DNA of 64,000 nt from Synechococcus lacustris (GCA_903943975.1 CAJAQB010000011.1:62001-126000); one strand, 5' to 3'; counted from the first letter of the stretch, positions 9,979 to 22,187 are shown. The notes: a model not told the origin generated them from the sequence alone. Made by a program: numbers and translations.

Positions 9979-10703
9979 AGTTTTGCGGCGATAAAGTTTG
10001 GCAGTAGGCGCACCAAAAGCATCACTGGTTGCCAACACCAGGGGAGGTATTCATAGCCGCGCCGATTGGGATGCCGCAGCAGATCCCTGGCTACGGAGGC
10101 AGGGCTAACGCAGAGACTTTGCGGTGCTTTGCCAAGGCTCATCGGGGTTGCCATGAAGCCAGCTTTTAGAATCCGAATCGAAAAGGGCTTGCCATGGCAA
10201 CGCAACAACAAGCCTTCGGCGAAAATGCTAAGGGCAGCCTTAGCGGCACCGTAGGCATAGTTGCTGGGACGGCCACGATCGCCAGCCACCGATGAAAAGA
10301 TCCAGAGTCTCCCAGGGGAATTGATGCGTTCTGGGCTGGTGATGCTGGTAAGCCAAGGGAGAAGGCCGCTGTAATTCACAGTGGTTATCCGCAGGGCTTC
10401 AGAGGCATCGTTGCGGGCTAGCTCGGCATCACCTAGGGAGCCAGCGGTGATCAGATAGAGATCAAAGTCGCCAGGGATCTCTGGGGGGCTGGGTTTGTTT
10501 TCAAGCAGGTCTAGCTGCTGCACATTCACCTCCGCCCCATAGGTTTGGCGCAGCTCATCCACAAGCGCCTGGTTGGCGCTCAGATTTCGAGCCAGTAGCT
10601 GGAAGCGCAGGCAGCCCTGCTGGGCTAAGGCCCTACAGATGGCGATGGCTACGGCACTGCTACTGCCAAGTACAAAAGCGGATCGGATTGGAGTTTTGTT
10701 CAT
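9975..10703 (-). CDS. dprE2: DprE2-like short-chain reductase (polyprenylphosphoryl-2-keto-ribose reductase)
   Basis: A 242-residue classical SDR. VLGSSSAVAIAICRAL near the N-terminus is the cofactor loop. FSSVAGDRGRPSNYAYGAAK carries catalytic Ser138, Tyr151 and Lys155, and closely mirrors the SSVAGER...YGSTK block of mycobacterial DprE2. DprE2 reduces the keto intermediate from DprE1 to give polyprenyl-phosphate-D-arabinose. The ATG at 10703 overlaps the UbiA stop (ATGA), favoured over the start three codons upstream. The gene lies directly before the DprE1-like gene, as the paired enzymes do in actinobacteria although in reversed order. Confidence 0.85.
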   Translation of the reverse strand: MNKTPIRSAFVLGSSSAVAIAICRALAQQGCLRFQLLARNLSANQALVDELRQTYGAEVNVQQLDLLENKPSPPEIPGDFDLYLITAGSLGDAELARNDASEALRITTVNYSGLLPWLTSITSPERINSPGRLWIFSSVAGDRGRPSNYAYGAAKAALSIFAEGLLLRCHGKPFSIRILKAGFMATPMSLGKAPQSLCVSPASVARDLLRHPNRRGYEYLPWCWQPVMLLVRLLPNFIAAKL

Positions 10704-11623
10704 GCCAGCCAACCAAGACGATGACCCATGCCTATCACCACAACCATGGCCATCCAGCCCACTAGCGTAAGTCGAATCCCCCGATCCCCTAGCAGAATTT
10801 CCTCAGGTTTTTCTGTGGTCTGCTCGGGGTTGCGGGCCGTCCGTCGTTCAATTTCCTCAGGATCACTGAGTAGTTGATAACGAAAAATGCCAACTAGAAC
10901 GAAAGGAACTGTGAGTAGCATCCAACTGGTGGGTGCGCCCTGCAGTGTGGGACCGGCACTCCAGAGAGCATAGGCCATAAAGGCACTGCTAGATACCAAG
11001 GACTCCAATCTTTGAAGTAGGGGGAGCGAATAGCGATTCAGTACCCTGCGGGTAACAACCCCCCGATCAAGGGAAACCCTTAGTTCGGCCTTGCGTTTTT
11101 CTACGGCAAGGAAAAGAGCTAGCAGTCCAACGCATAGCAAAAACCATGGGGAACTGCCTAGCCCCGTAGCAACTAGGCCGGCCAAGGCTCTAAGTAGAAA
11201 ACCTGATGCGATGCAAAATATATCAAGCAGGGGCTCTCGTTTGAGCTGAAGACAATAGGCAAATTGGATTAATGTGTAGCCAATAATTATGAGGACTAGG
11301 CCGGGATTAACCAGAAGGGCAATGCTAATGCTGGCAACGAAAAGTATTGCTGCTGTGATTAATGCCGCCTTGCTGGATACGAGGCCGGAGGCGATTGGTC
11401 GATTTTTCTTTGTGGGATGCAGGCGGTCTGCATTGATATCAATGACATCATTGACCAGGTAGATGCAGCTAGATATTAGGCAGAAGCTTATTAGGGCAAG
11501 CGTTGAATTTATCCAAATATGTGAAGCAATCTGAAAGCTGAACAGGGCTGAAGCATAGACCAGTAGATTTTTCGACCACTGGCGGGGGCGGCAGCATTTA
11601 AGGAGGGCGTTTGGCAAGTTCAT
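10700..11623 (-). CDS. UbiA-family 5-phosphoribosyl-1-phosphate polyprenol synthase-like (DPPR synthase)
   Basis: A 307-residue integral membrane prenyltransferase-fold protein. RPRQWSKNLLV at 12-22 and NDVIDINADRLHPTKKNRP at 58-76 (Asp59, Asp62, Asp66) match the NDxxDxxxDxxHPTKxxRP motif of Rv3806c, which puts phosphoribose from PRPP onto decaprenyl phosphate. A second acidic region (AVEKRKAELRVSL) is present, and about eight or nine membrane helices can be seen. This is the committed step to polyprenyl-phosphate-pentose. Gap to the 606-residue gene is 6 bases, and the stop overlaps DprE2's ATG. Plain UbiA quinone prenyltransferase is unlikely because of the HPTK motif and the neighbours. 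Confidence 0.87.
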   Translation of the reverse strand: MNLPNALLKCCRPRQWSKNLLVYASALFSFQIASHIWINSTLALISFCLISSCIYLVNDVIDINADRLHPTKKNRPIASGLVSSKAALITAAILFVASISIALLVNPGLVLIIIGYTLIQFAYCLQLKREPLLDIFCIASGFLLRALAGLVATGLGSSPWFLLCVGLLALFLAVEKRKAELRVSLDRGVVTRRVLNRYSLPLLQRLESLVSSSAFMAYALWSAGPTLQGAPTSWMLLTVPFVLVGIFRYQLLSDPEEIERRTARNPEQTTEKPEEILLGDRGIRLTLVGWMAMVVVIGMGHRLGWLA

Positions 11624-11629
11624 CGGCTG

Positions 11630-13450
11630 CTATCTGGTATCTGTGGAGATTGGCAGCTGGGTGCTTCCATATTTACTGGCAAGTAAAATGCGGCTAAGGG
11701 CTGAGTTGCCATTGTAGGAGGGGATTTGGGCATCAAAGCCAACCATTGAATTTTTTAGATTATATAGCGTTTTTACGTCTTCTCTCTTAAGGTCAACCAG
11801 ATAGGCTTGCTTGGTTCCATTTAGGTATTCTGCGATCAGGAAGATTTTGCGTTTGGAATCTATGCTTAGGAAGGCCCAGCCTTTGAGGTGTAGGCTCTTG
11901 CCGTATAGAGGCTTTAAAATAGTAGGTTCTTTTGCTTCATCTTGCCTCTGTTGATCAATTGAGTAGAGGAATATATTGTTTTTAATTGTCTTTATGTCCA
12001 GCTTCGAATCAGCGACTAGGCGCCTATGCCATCCAAGTGGTTTTAGCTGTAATTTCCCATTGAAATATTGGAAGGGAATCGAAGGGTCCGTAGGGAGCAG
12101 TTCTTTGCAGTCGAAGGCTGGCTGGATCTTGCTTTGATTTAAGGCTATTGCAATGGCGGGACATTTAAAATGCTGGAGTGACTTCCTTTGGAACTCCTCT
12201 GCTTTTGTAAAGGCTTGGCCATATAGATCTGTTGGAAATTGACTGTAAAGAATCTGTGGGAAAGAGAAGATTGTTGTGGCCGTAACTGCGAATGCTGGGA
12301 GGAGTTCCGGGTAGGCGTAGTCTTTGCGGTTTGCGTTGTTCGATATGTGTTGGTCAATTAAATTGCTTGTAATCAGTACTGCGCTGATTGCAAGCATTAG
12401 GGAGTGGGTAACATAGCGCGATGAAGCGGCCTGCTCTATCCCGAACCCGGAGCGGGAGAAGGTGGTTATAATTGCGAAGATTGCTGTGAAAATACCAGGC
12501 AGCAACAGACCATAGCTAATATTGGAGCTGCCTTTTGTAGTTAGCGATTGCCAGGGCTTAGGGCTTAAAAGTATGTAAATGGCAAATATTAAAACGAGGA
12601 TTGCCAGCCCTTGCCACGGCCCTCCAAATAATATTTTTGATAGGTAATCTAAATTAAAGCCCAGGGCTGGGTGGATTATTGGTTTTTTGTAGGGGAGTAC
12701 AACAAAATAAATGATAAGTGCAGAGCAGCTAGAGGCAAGGCAGCTTAGGAATAGTTTTTTTGATTTATATAATGAGCCCAGGCAGAGGCTGGCTGCTACG
12801 GCTATTCCTTGGCCAATGCAGTAGATTCCTGCCCAAGGAATAATTGAAGCGATGATAAGAAGCGTAAATTCTGTGGACTTTTTTTGTTGCTTATTCCAAC
12901 GAATTAGTAGAAAAGACCCAGCCAGGACAAGGAAGTTGGTCCATAGCCATGGTGTTTGGAATTCCCAGTAGAGATTTTCGTATTGCCATGGATTAGTTAG
13001 GATTAGAATGCATGCCAGGGTGGATAGAATTTGCAATCTCCGGCTTGTCAGGCTGTGTCTGCAGATTAAGAATATAAGCAGTGAGCTAGAGATTAATATT
13101 ATCTCGCCTTGGAGCAAGGCTGTTGAGCTGGGGGGCAGGTGAAATAGCTCTGTTTCAGTAAGTGCGATTAGTTTTGAGAGAAATATGCGGTGCTCATTGT
13201 GTTGAGCTAGTAGCCATGGCAGTGGATTAGAGGCATCTCTTATGGCAAGGCTCCAGCTGTCGCGATCTAGTGATGGATATATAAAATGATTAACAGCAAG
13301 TTTTGTGATTAGATAAAATGCATTTATTATTGCCGCCGTCATTATTATGATTAGGCTTGCCCCCAGAGGCTCTTGCTTTTTGGCCCAGCTCAGGGCAGTT
13401 TGTAACCGCTGAAGCGCTGCCCCTGGGCGTTTTTTAGGTATCTCTGGCAT
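11630..13450 (-). CDS. Large polytopic membrane protein, candidate GT-C (arabinosyl)transferase
   Basis: A 606-residue protein, first gene of the leftward operon. It has about eleven hydrophobic helices in residues 30-420, then a soluble C-terminal domain of about 190 residues. The first outer loop holds SLDRDSWSLAI and HNEHRIFLSK, acidic and His-rich as expected for a GT-C active site facing the periplasm; ASSRYVTHSLM precedes a late helix. No domain name is certain. The gene is strikingly AT-rich: bases 12541-12600 are 38 percent GC by hand count, against 67 percent for 13621-13680 in tkt. Its ATG lies 10 bases past the T-tract of the tkt terminator and shows no clear Shine-Dalgarno. A polyprenyl-phosphate-sugar transferase is my best guess. 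Confidence 0.6.
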   Translation of the reverse strand: MPEIPKKRPGAALQRLQTALSWAKKQEPLGASLIIIMTAAIINAFYLITKLAVNHFIYPSLDRDSWSLAIRDASNPLPWLLAQHNEHRIFLSKLIALTETELFHLPPSSTALLQGEIILISSSLLIFLICRHSLTSRRLQILSTLACILILTNPWQYENLYWEFQTPWLWTNFLVLAGSFLLIRWNKQQKKSTEFTLLIIASIIPWAGIYCIGQGIAVAASLCLGSLYKSKKLFLSCLASSCSALIIYFVVLPYKKPIIHPALGFNLDYLSKILFGGPWQGLAILVLIFAIYILLSPKPWQSLTTKGSSNISYGLLLPGIFTAIFAIITTFSRSGFGIEQAASSRYVTHSLMLAISAVLITSNLIDQHISNNANRKDYAYPELLPAFAVTATTIFSFPQILYSQFPTDLYGQAFTKAEEFQRKSLQHFKCPAIAIALNQSKIQPAFDCKELLPTDPSIPFQYFNGKLQLKPLGWHRRLVADSKLDIKTIKNNIFLYSIDQQRQDEAKEPTILKPLYGKSLHLKGWAFLSIDSKRKIFLIAEYLNGTKQAYLVDLKREDVKTLYNLKNSMVGFDAQIPSYNGNSALSRILLASKYGSTQLPISTDTR

Positions 13451-13460
13451 GGGAATTTGT

Positions 13461-13488
13461 TATTAAAAAGCCCCGACAAAGTCGGGGC
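13461..13488 (-). terminator. Intrinsic terminator of tkt
   Basis: A perfect 8-bp stem (GCCCCGAC / GTCGGGGC) with an AAA loop at 13470-13488 is followed, reading leftward, by TTTTT and AATA at 13461-13469. It lies 57 bases past the tkt stop and only 10 bases before the ATG of the arabinose operon's first gene. Confidence 0.9.
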
Positions 13489-13545
13489 CAGGGCTTCTGA
13501 ATTCAGATTTTAGCTGAATGGCCTGAGTCGTCCTTGGGGTCTGTG

Positions 13546-15555
13546 TCAGTTAGCCAGCAACGCCTTGGCCTTCGCCACCACGTTGTCAACGCTGAAGCCA
13601 AACTTCTCTAGGCAGATGGGGCCGGGGGCGGAAGCACCGAAGCGGTCGATGGAGATGCTGTCGCCATCGAGACCGGTGTACTTGTGCCAGCCGAAGGAAC
13701 TGGAAGCTTCCACCACCAGGCGCTTGCGCACGGCGGCGGGCAGCACTGATTCGCGGTAGGCGGCGTCCTGTTCTTCAAATAGCTCCACGCAGGGTATCGA
13801 AACCACCCGCACGTTTTTGCCTTCGGCGCGCAGTAGGGCGGCGGCCTTGGTGCAGAGTTCCAGCTCGGTGCCGGTGCCGATCAGGATCAGCTCGGGCGTC
13901 CCATTGCTGTCTTCGAGGATGTAACCACCCTTGGCGACGGCGGCGGCGCTGGAGTTGGCCTGGTTGGCCATGGCCTGGCGGCTGAGGAACAGCACGGTGG
14001 GGCGCTTGCGGTTGGCCACGGCCACCTGGTAAGCACCACTGGTTTCGTTGCCGTCGCCGGGGCGGATCACCAGCATGTTTGGCATCGCCCGCAGGCTGGC
14101 CAGGGTTTCGATCGGTTGGTGGGTGGGGCCGTCTTCGCCCAGGCCAATCGAGTCGTGGGTGAGCACATAAATCACCCCCAGTTCACTCAGGGCCGAAAGC
14201 CGCATGGCGCCCACCATGTAGCCGGCGAACACGGCGAAGGTGCCGCCGTAGGGCACCAGGCCGCTGCCGTGGTAGGCGAGGCCGTTGAGGATCGAGGCCA
14301 TGGCGTGCTCACGCACCCCGAAGTGCAGGTAGCGGTTGGCTTCCAGACCCTTCTGGAAACCCTTTTCACCCTTGATGTCGGTGAGGTTGGAGTGGGTGAG
14401 GTCGGCGGAACCACCGATCAGCTCGGGCAGGTTTGGAGCGATCGCATTCAGGCAGTTGTAGGAGTGCTGGCGGGTGGCCAGGCCCTTGTCGGCGGCGGTA
14501 TAGGCCGGCAGGTTTGCATCCCAGCCCTGGGGCAGTTCACCGCGCAGCTGGCGCTCAAATTGAGCCGCTTCGCTGGGGTATTTGGCCCGGTAAGTGGCCA
14601 GGGTGGCGTTCCAGGCGGCTTCGGCAGCTGCACCGCGCTCCACGGCTTGGCGCCAGTGGTCGTAGGCCCCTTGGGGCACTTCAAATTCGGCGTAGGGCCA
14701 GTCGAGGGCCTTGCGGGTGAGGGCCGCTTCTTCGGCGCCGAGGGCGGCACCGTGCACCCCAGCGGTGTTGGATTTGTTGGGGGAGCCGTAACCGATCGTG
14801 GTGGTCACCTTGATCAAGCTGGGCTTGTCGGTAACGGCCTTGGCGGCCTCAATCGCCCGGGCGATGCCCTCCACATCGGTGTTGCCATCGGCCACGTGCT
14901 GCACGTGCCAGCCATAGGCCTCGTAGCGCTTCAGCACATCCTCAGTGAAGGAAACATCAGTGTTTCCGTCGATGGTGATGTGGTTGTCGTCGTAGAGGGC
15001 AATGAGCTTGCCCAGGCCCAGGTGGCCGGCCAGGGAGCAGGCCTCGGAGGCCACCCCTTCCTGGTTACAGCCATCGCCCATGATCACGTAGGTGTAGTGA
15101 TCAACGAGCTTTGCGTCGGGCTTGTTGTACTTGGCGGCCAGGTGAGCTTCGGCGATCGCCAAACCCACGGCGCTGGAGATGCCGGCGCCAAGAGGTCCGG
15201 TGGTCACTTCCACCCCGGCGGTTTCAAAGGTTTCGGGGTGGCCAGGGGTGTGGGAGCCCCATTGGCGGAACTGCTTGATGTCTTCGAGCGTTACTGAGTC
15301 GTAGCCGCTCAGGTGCAGCAGCGCGTACAGCAGCATGCAACCGTGGCCGGCCGAAAGCACAAAGCGGTCGCGGTTGAACCACTGGGGATTCTTCGGGTTA
15401 TGGCTGAGGATCCGGTCCCACAGGGCATAGGCCATGGGGGCGCAGCCCATCGGCAGCCCGGGGTGGCCGGAATTTGATTTATTGATGGCATCCACCGCCA
15501 GAAAGCGGATGCTGTTGACGCAGAGCGTGTCGACGGAAGCAGGTGCGGCAAGCAT
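13546..15555 (-). CDS. tkt: Transketolase
   Basis: The 669-residue thiamine-diphosphate enzyme moves two-carbon units between sugar phosphates in the Calvin cycle and pentose phosphate pathway. [17 protein letters not shown] near residue 30, the TPP-binding GDGCNQEGV, the [11 protein letters not shown] block and the transketolase motif [18 protein letters not shown], followed by [11 protein letters not shown], are all present. Length is normal. The gene runs leftward away from fabF with a 38-base gap and ends at a strong intrinsic terminator. It supplies pentose phosphates, the ultimate source of PRPP used by the downstream operon, though I see no direct regulatory tie. Confidence 0.98.
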   Translation of the reverse strand: MLAAPASVDTLCVNSIRFLAVDAINKSNSGHPGLPMGCAPMAYALWDRILSHNPKNPQWFNRDRFVLSAGHGCMLLYALLHLSGYDSVTLEDIKQFRQWGSHTPGHPETFETAGVEVTTGPLGAGISSAVGLAIAEAHLAAKYNKPDAKLVDHYTYVIMGDGCNQEGVASEACSLAGHLGLGKLIALYDDNHITIDGNTDVSFTEDVLKRYEAYGWHVQHVADGNTDVEGIARAIEAAKAVTDKPSLIKVTTTIGYGSPNKSNTAGVHGAALGAEEAALTRKALDWPYAEFEVPQGAYDHWRQAVERGAAAEAAWNATLATYRAKYPSEAAQFERQLRGELPQGWDANLPAYTAADKGLATRQHSYNCLNAIAPNLPELIGGSADLTHSNLTDIKGEKGFQKGLEANRYLHFGVREHAMASILNGLAYHGSGLVPYGGTFAVFAGYMVGAMRLSALSELGVIYVLTHDSIGLGEDGPTHQPIETLASLRAMPNMLVIRPGDGNETSGAYQVAVANRKRPTVLFLSRQAMANQANSSAAAVAKGGYILEDSNGTPELILIGTGTELELCTKAAALLRAEGKNVRVVSIPCVELFEEQDAAYRESVLPAAVRKRLVVEASSSFGWHKYTGLDGDSISIDRFGASAPGPICLEKFGFSVDNVVAKAKALLAN

Positions 15556-15593
15556 GGGTTTCTGGGGTGGAAACGTTCGGGGAGGAGGGCTAT

Positions 15594-16841
15594 CTAGACG
15601 AAGCGCCGGAAGGCCAAGCAGACATTGTGGCCGCCGAATCCAAACGAGTTGGAAAGGGCACAGTCAATTGTCTGTTCTCGGGCCCGGTTAGGCACGACAT
15701 CCAGGTCACAGGCTGGATCTGGATTTTGGTAGTTGATTGTGGGCGGAATTAAGCCGTGGCGGATTGCCAGGGTGCAGGCCACGGCTTCAATGCCGCCGCT
15801 GCCCCCCAGCAGGTGACCGGTCATCGACTTGGTGGAGCTCACCGCAATGTGATGGGCCCGTGCGCCGAGGGCGGTTTTGATTGCCGCGGTTTCGTTGCTG
15901 TCGTTGGCCTGGGTGCTGGTGCCGTGGGCATTCACATAGTCCACGTCTTCAGGGTTGAGCCTGCCGTCCTGGAGGGCCAAGGCCATGGCCCTGGCCCCAC
16001 CGATGCCACCGGGGATCGGAGAGGTGATGTGGTGGGCATCACAGGTCATGCCATAACCCACGATCTCCCCAAGGATCTCAGCCCCGCGCGCCTGGGCTGA
16101 TTCCAGGCTTTCCAGCACCAGGATGCCGGCGCCTTCGCCGATCACGAAACCATCCCGTTCGGCGTCGAAGGGGCGGCTGGCCGTGGCCGGGTCGTCGTTG
16201 CGGAAGGAGAGGGCCTTGGCACTGGCAAAGCCCGCCACGCCAAGGGGGGTGATCGCCCCTTCGGCGCCACCGCAGACCATCGCATCGGCATAGCCGTGCT
16301 GGATCAAGCGGAAGGCATCGCCAATGGCATTGGAGCCGGCGGCACAGGCGGTGGCCACGGCGGAACTGGGGCCCTGGGCGCCGAGGGCGATGGCCGCCAG
16401 GCCGGAGGCCATGTTCGGAATCATCATCGGCACCGTGAACGGGCTCACCCGTCCCGGCCCCTTGGCGTTCAGCACATGGGCCTGGGTTTCCATGGTGAGC
16501 AGACCGCCCACCCCGGCCCCGATGATCACGCCCACCCGTTGGCGGTTGGCATCGGTGATCTCAAGGCCGCTATGGGCCAGCGCCTGTTTGGCGGCGACCA
16601 CCCCGAACTGGGAAAAGCGATCCCAGCGTTTGGCTTCCTTGGGGTCAAGGAAACCACTGGGGTCGAAGTGCTTCACCTCGGCGGCGAAACGGCAGGCGTG
16701 CTGACTGGCATCAAACAGGGTGATGGGCGCCACCCCATTGGTTCCCTGGCTAAGCCCGGTCCAGTAGTCAGCAACGGTGTTACCGATGGGTGTCACGGCG
16801 CCAAGACCCGTGATCACCACTCGGCAGGAAGACTCAGCCAT
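15594..16841 (-). CDS. fabF: 3-oxoacyl-[acyl-carrier-protein] synthase II (KAS II)
   Basis: The 415-residue condensing enzyme elongates acyl-ACP with malonyl-ACP in fatty acid synthesis. The nucleophile Cys166 sits in [12 protein letters not shown], and the two active-site His residues are in [12 protein letters not shown] and [13 protein letters not shown]. The ending [15 protein letters not shown] is the usual KAS C-terminus. It lies 27 bases after acpP on the same strand, the standard acpP-fabF pair, followed by tkt as I recall from picocyanobacteria. Confidence 0.98.
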   Translation of the reverse strand: MAESSCRVVITGLGAVTPIGNTVADYWTGLSQGTNGVAPITLFDASQHACRFAAEVKHFDPSGFLDPKEAKRWDRFSQFGVVAAKQALAHSGLEITDANRQRVGVIIGAGVGGLLTMETQAHVLNAKGPGRVSPFTVPMMIPNMASGLAAIALGAQGPSSAVATACAAGSNAIGDAFRLIQHGYADAMVCGGAEGAITPLGVAGFASAKALSFRNDDPATASRPFDAERDGFVIGEGAGILVLESLESAQARGAEILGEIVGYGMTCDAHHITSPIPGGIGGARAMALALQDGRLNPEDVDYVNAHGTSTQANDSNETAAIKTALGARAHHIAVSSTKSMTGHLLGGSGGIEAVACTLAIRHGLIPPTINYQNPDPACDLDVVPNRAREQTIDCALSNSFGFGGHNVCLAFRRFV

Positions 16842-16868
16842 GGCGTTGGGGCATTCGAAACGGGCCGA

Positions 16869-17111
16869 TCAGACTTTCTTTTCTTCTATGTAGTTCACGG
16901 CGTCACCCACGGTGGTGATGCCCTCGGCGGCTTCGTCGGGGATTTCGATGTCGAAGGCCTCTTCCAGGGCCATCACCAGTTCCACGGTGTCGAGGGAATC
17001 GGCGCCCAGGTCGTTCTGGAAGTGGGATTCGGGTTTCACTTCGGCGGCATCAACGCTGAGCTGCTCAGCGACGATGGAACGCACTTTTTCGAGTGTTGCT
17101 TCCTGGGACAT
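16869..17111 (-). CDS. acpP: Acyl carrier protein
   Basis: An acidic 80-residue carrier with the phosphopantetheine-attachment motif [16 protein letters not shown]; Ser39 is the modified residue. It carries growing acyl chains for FabF and the other type II fatty acid synthase enzymes. It is the first gene of the acpP-fabF pair and diverges from psaC, so the 139-base gap at 17112-17250 must hold both promoters; I see no box clear enough to name. Confidence 0.98.
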   Translation of the reverse strand: MSQEATLEKVRSIVAEQLSVDAAEVKPESHFQNDLGADSLDTVELVMALEEAFDIEIPDEAAEGITTVGDAVNYIEEKKV

Positions 17112-17217
17112 GGCCGTGGCTTACTTGGCGGGGGGCATCCTACGGGCTGGCCCGCAGGTCGTTAACAAGGGTGACGGGCTTCCGTTCAGATGCGTTCGGC
17201 GGTGCTGCTGCGGGTAA

Positions 17218-17496
<279 letters not shown>

Positions 17497-17557
17497 GGCC
17501 CATGCACCGGGGGTGGCTTTGCCCCCAAGCTTTGCTCTTTACGGCTTCCGTAAGCTC

Positions 17558-17582
17558 AGCCCGGCCCCGCCGGGCTTTTTTT
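17558..17582 (+). terminator. Intrinsic terminator downstream of psaC
   Basis: A 7-bp stem (AGCCCGG / CCGGGCT) around a five-base loop at 17558-17576 is followed by a run of seven T at 17576-17582. It is suited to ending the abundant psaC transcript. The glmS start codon lies only 13 bases past the T-run. Confidence 0.88.
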
Positions 17583-17595
17583 CGTCTGTTCTTGC

Positions 17596-19468
<1,873 letters not shown>

Positions 19469-19482
<14 letters not shown>

Positions 19483-20932
19483 CGGCTGGGGCTGGCAGAT
19501 CTGCCTTTTCACTGCGGCCGTAGTTGTCCTGGAAGCGCACGATGTCGTCTTCCCCCAGGTAGGCGCCGCTTTGCACCTCGATCATCTCGAGGGGGATCTT
19601 GCCGGGGTTGCGCAGGCGGTGCTGGGCGCCGAGGGGGATGTAAGTGCTCTGGTTCTCCCCCACCAACAGCTCTTGGCCATCCTTTTCAACGATGGCGGTG
19701 CCACGCACCACGATCCAGTGTTCGGCCCGGTGGTGGTGCATCTGTAGCGATAGGGCGGCGCCGGGTTTCACCTGGATCTTCTTCACCTGCCAGCGGGGAC
19801 CTTCAACGATGCCGTCGTAATGGCCCCAGGGGCGATAGATGCGCCGGTGGGCTTCCCCTTCCGGCGCCTTACTGGCCTGCAATTGGTTCACAATCTTCTT
19901 AACTTCCTGGGCCCGGTCCCGGTGGGCCACCAGTACGGCGTCATCGGTTTCCACCACCACCAGATCTTCCACCCCGAGGCCCACCACCAGCCGGTGCTCG
20001 CTGCGCAGGTAGCAATTGCGGGCCCCTTCGCTGATCACCCGACCGCGCAGCACATTGCCGTTGGCGTCCTGGTCTGAGGTTTCCCAGAGGGCCCCCCAGC
20101 TGCCCACATCACTCCAGCCGGCCTGCAGGGGCAGCACGCTGCCCAGCTGCGTTTTTTCCATCACGGCCACATCAATGGCCAGGCTTGGACAGCTGGCAAA
20201 GGCCTCCCGCTCCAGCCGCAGAAAATCAAGGTCGGCGGTGTCGTTATTGAGGGCGGAACGGCAACCGCTCACAACCTCGGGGACCAGCCGTTCCATTTCC
20301 GCCAGCACCGCACTGGCCCGAAACAGAAACATGCCGCTGTTCCAGGTGAAACGTCCACTGGCCAGAAAGGTTTCAGCGGTGGCCCGGTCGGGCTTTTCCA
20401 CAAAGCGGGCAATTGGCACCGGCGCCGCTGGATTCAGGGCTTCGGCGGCTTCGATGTAGCCGTAGCCGGTTTCCGCTGCGGTGGGCACGATCCCAAAGGT
20501 CACCAGGCGGCCCGCCTCCGCCGCGGCCCGGCCCGCCTCCACGGTGCTGCGAAAGGTGGCGGGGTCGCGGATCACATGGTCGGCGGCCAGCACCAGCAGC
20601 AGCGGGTCTTCCCCCCGGGCGGTGGCCTGCAGGGCCGCCACGGCCACGGCGGGGGCGGTGTTACGGCCGATCGGTTCCAGCAGGATCCCGGCCGGTTCCA
20701 CCGAGATCTGGCGCATCTGTTCCGCCACGATGAAGCGGTGGTCTTCGTTGCAGATCAGCAGGGGGGGGCGTAGGTCCGTAATCCCGGCCAGGCGTTCCTG
20801 GGTTTGTTGCAGCAGGGTGTGCTCCCCCGCCAGGGCCCAGTACTGCTTGGGGTAACTGGCCCGCGACAGGGGCCAGAGGCGGGTGCCAGTGCCACCGCAA
20901 AGAATTACCGGCACCAGGGGCGTGGCAACCAT
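19469..20932 (-). CDS. manC: Mannose-1-phosphate guanylyltransferase / mannose-6-phosphate isomerase
   Basis: A 487-residue bifunctional-type protein. The N-terminal domain starts ILCGGTGTRLWPLSRASYPKQ, the nucleotide-binding pyrophosphorylase signature, with FVEKPD as the sugar-binding block. The C-terminal cupin (RPWGHYDGI, LSLQMHHHRAEHW) is the type II mannose-6-phosphate isomerase domain. It makes GDP-mannose, the precursor of GDP-fucose; fcl at 62613 would act later in that route, while gmd (GDP-mannose dehydratase) is not in this window. Its 3' end overlaps glmS by 14 bases. Confidence 0.95.
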
Positions 20933-21023
20933 GGAATGAGTCTTGACGTTGGGGGAATGGTATCGAGTTCTTCCTTAATGGCTGGGCGGCCTAAGGTTCG
21001 GTTGTCCACCTGCCGGCGTTGCT

Positions 21024-22187
21024 TTGGAACGGGGGGTGACGTCGCAGTTGGGCTCGAATCTTGTGGGTCGCCAGCTGCAGCTGAGCAGTGGTGTTTTGAA
21101 ATCACGGCGGTTGCCGGAACGGCCTGGGGACCTGCCTGGCCAGTTGTATGTGCATGGGGGAATTGCGCCCACGTCCATGTCGGTGGTGGTGTTCAGGCCC
21201 GGGGGGGTGGAACATCGCCACAACATTGACCTGCCAGGCCTCGAGCAGTTGTTGCTAGAGGGCTGTCCCCTTTGGGTGCGGCTAAAGGGCCTCGGAGATC
21301 GGCCTGTATTGCAGCAGGTGCTCACCCGGCTGGAGGTGCCTGAACCAATGCAGTTGCCCCTGGTGGAGGCGCCCCAGCGCACCCGGGTGGATGCCCTGGG
21401 TTCGGCCCTCTTGATCGTGATGCACCGGCTCAGTGGCAGTGGCGCCAATCGTTTGATCAGTGAACAGGTGGGTTTGGTGTTACTTAGCCAGGTGCTGATC
21501 ACCGTGGAGGAGGTGCCTAGGCCCGTGGCCTTCCCGGAACTCACCCATTGGCTGGAACAGCTGCAGCCGCCGCCCTGCACCTCAGACATCGACGACATTC
21601 TGTTTTTTTTGGTGGATGAGGTGCTTGATGAGGTGTTGCCGCTGCTGGAGGACATGTCGGAGCAGCTGGATGAATTAGAGGAGGCCGCCCTGCGGCGCCC
21701 ATCCCCGAAGGTGCTGCGCAAGGCCTACGACGTGCGCTCAAACCTGCGGCAGGTGCGGGGCATGATCTGGCCGTTGCGCAGTCAGTTGATTGTGTTGATC
21801 CGCCAGAGCCATCGCCTGCTTGATAAGGGGGCAGTGCGGGGTTTTCGCGAGGTGCAAAGCCATGTGGATGTGCTGTTTGAAACTGCGGAATTATTACGTC
21901 ACCAGTGTGATGGTGTTACCGACAGCTACATGGCCAGCATCAGCAACCGCATGAACCAGGTGATGAAGATGCTCACAATCATTTCCAGCATCTTTGTGCC
22001 TCTCACCTTCATCGCCGGGGTTTATGGGATGAATTTCAACCCCGACAAGTCGCGCTGGAACATGCCGGAATTGGAATGGCCCTACGGCTATGTGCTTTGT
22101 CTTGGTTTTATGGCCCTAGTGGCGAGTTTCCAGATCTGGCTGCTCTGGCGCCGCGGTTGGTTCCAGGACTGGACAGGTAGCCGTTAA
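21024..22187 (+). CDS. corA: Magnesium/cobalt transporter CorA
   Basis: A 387-residue CorA-type divalent cation channel: a long cytoplasmic N-terminal domain with heptad-like helices ([32 protein letters not shown]), then two C-terminal membrane helices. The first ends at the signature YGMNF, and the outer loop [17 protein letters not shown] has the acidic residues seen in the family. It should form a pentamer in the cytoplasmic membrane. The start is uncertain: TTG at 21024 or GTG at 21036 (after GGGG) are both possible. Its stop overlaps convergent rimM by 4 bases. Confidence 0.93.
   Translation: MERGVTSQLGSNLVGRQLQLSSGVLKSRRLPERPGDLPGQLYVHGGIAPTSMSVVVFRPGGVEHRHNIDLPGLEQLLLEGCPLWVRLKGLGDRPVLQQVLTRLEVPEPMQLPLVEAPQRTRVDALGSALLIVMHRLSGSGANRLISEQVGLVLLSQVLITVEEVPRPVAFPELTHWLEQLQPPPCTSDIDDILFFLVDEVLDEVLPLLEDMSEQLDELEEAALRRPSPKVLRKAYDVRSNLRQVRGMIWPLRSQLIVLIRQSHRLLDKGAVRGFREVQSHVDVLFETAELLRHQCDGVTDSYMASISNRMNQVMKMLTIISSIFVPLTFIAGVYGMNFNPDKSRWNMPELEWPYGYVLCLGFMALVASFQIWLLWRRGWFQDWTGSR

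Noticed and set aside
9979-10038. Upstream extension of the DprE1-like protein to 10038
   Set aside because: It would overlap the DprE2-like gene by 64 bases; GTG at 9978 gives the 4-base overlap typical of this operon and a length close to known DprE1.
14116-15297. Long plus-strand open frame (393 codons) antisense to tkt
   Set aside because: The Gly/Val/His-rich translation lacks domains and mirrors the codon bias of tkt on the other strand, which has full family motifs. The same holds for long open frames antisense to the M20 gene (385-1356), fabF (16296-17165) and cca (55730-56737).
20933-21023. TTGACG at about 20941 as a -35 box for corA
   Set aside because: The only TATA-like partner is about 12 bases away, too short for a standard promoter spacing.
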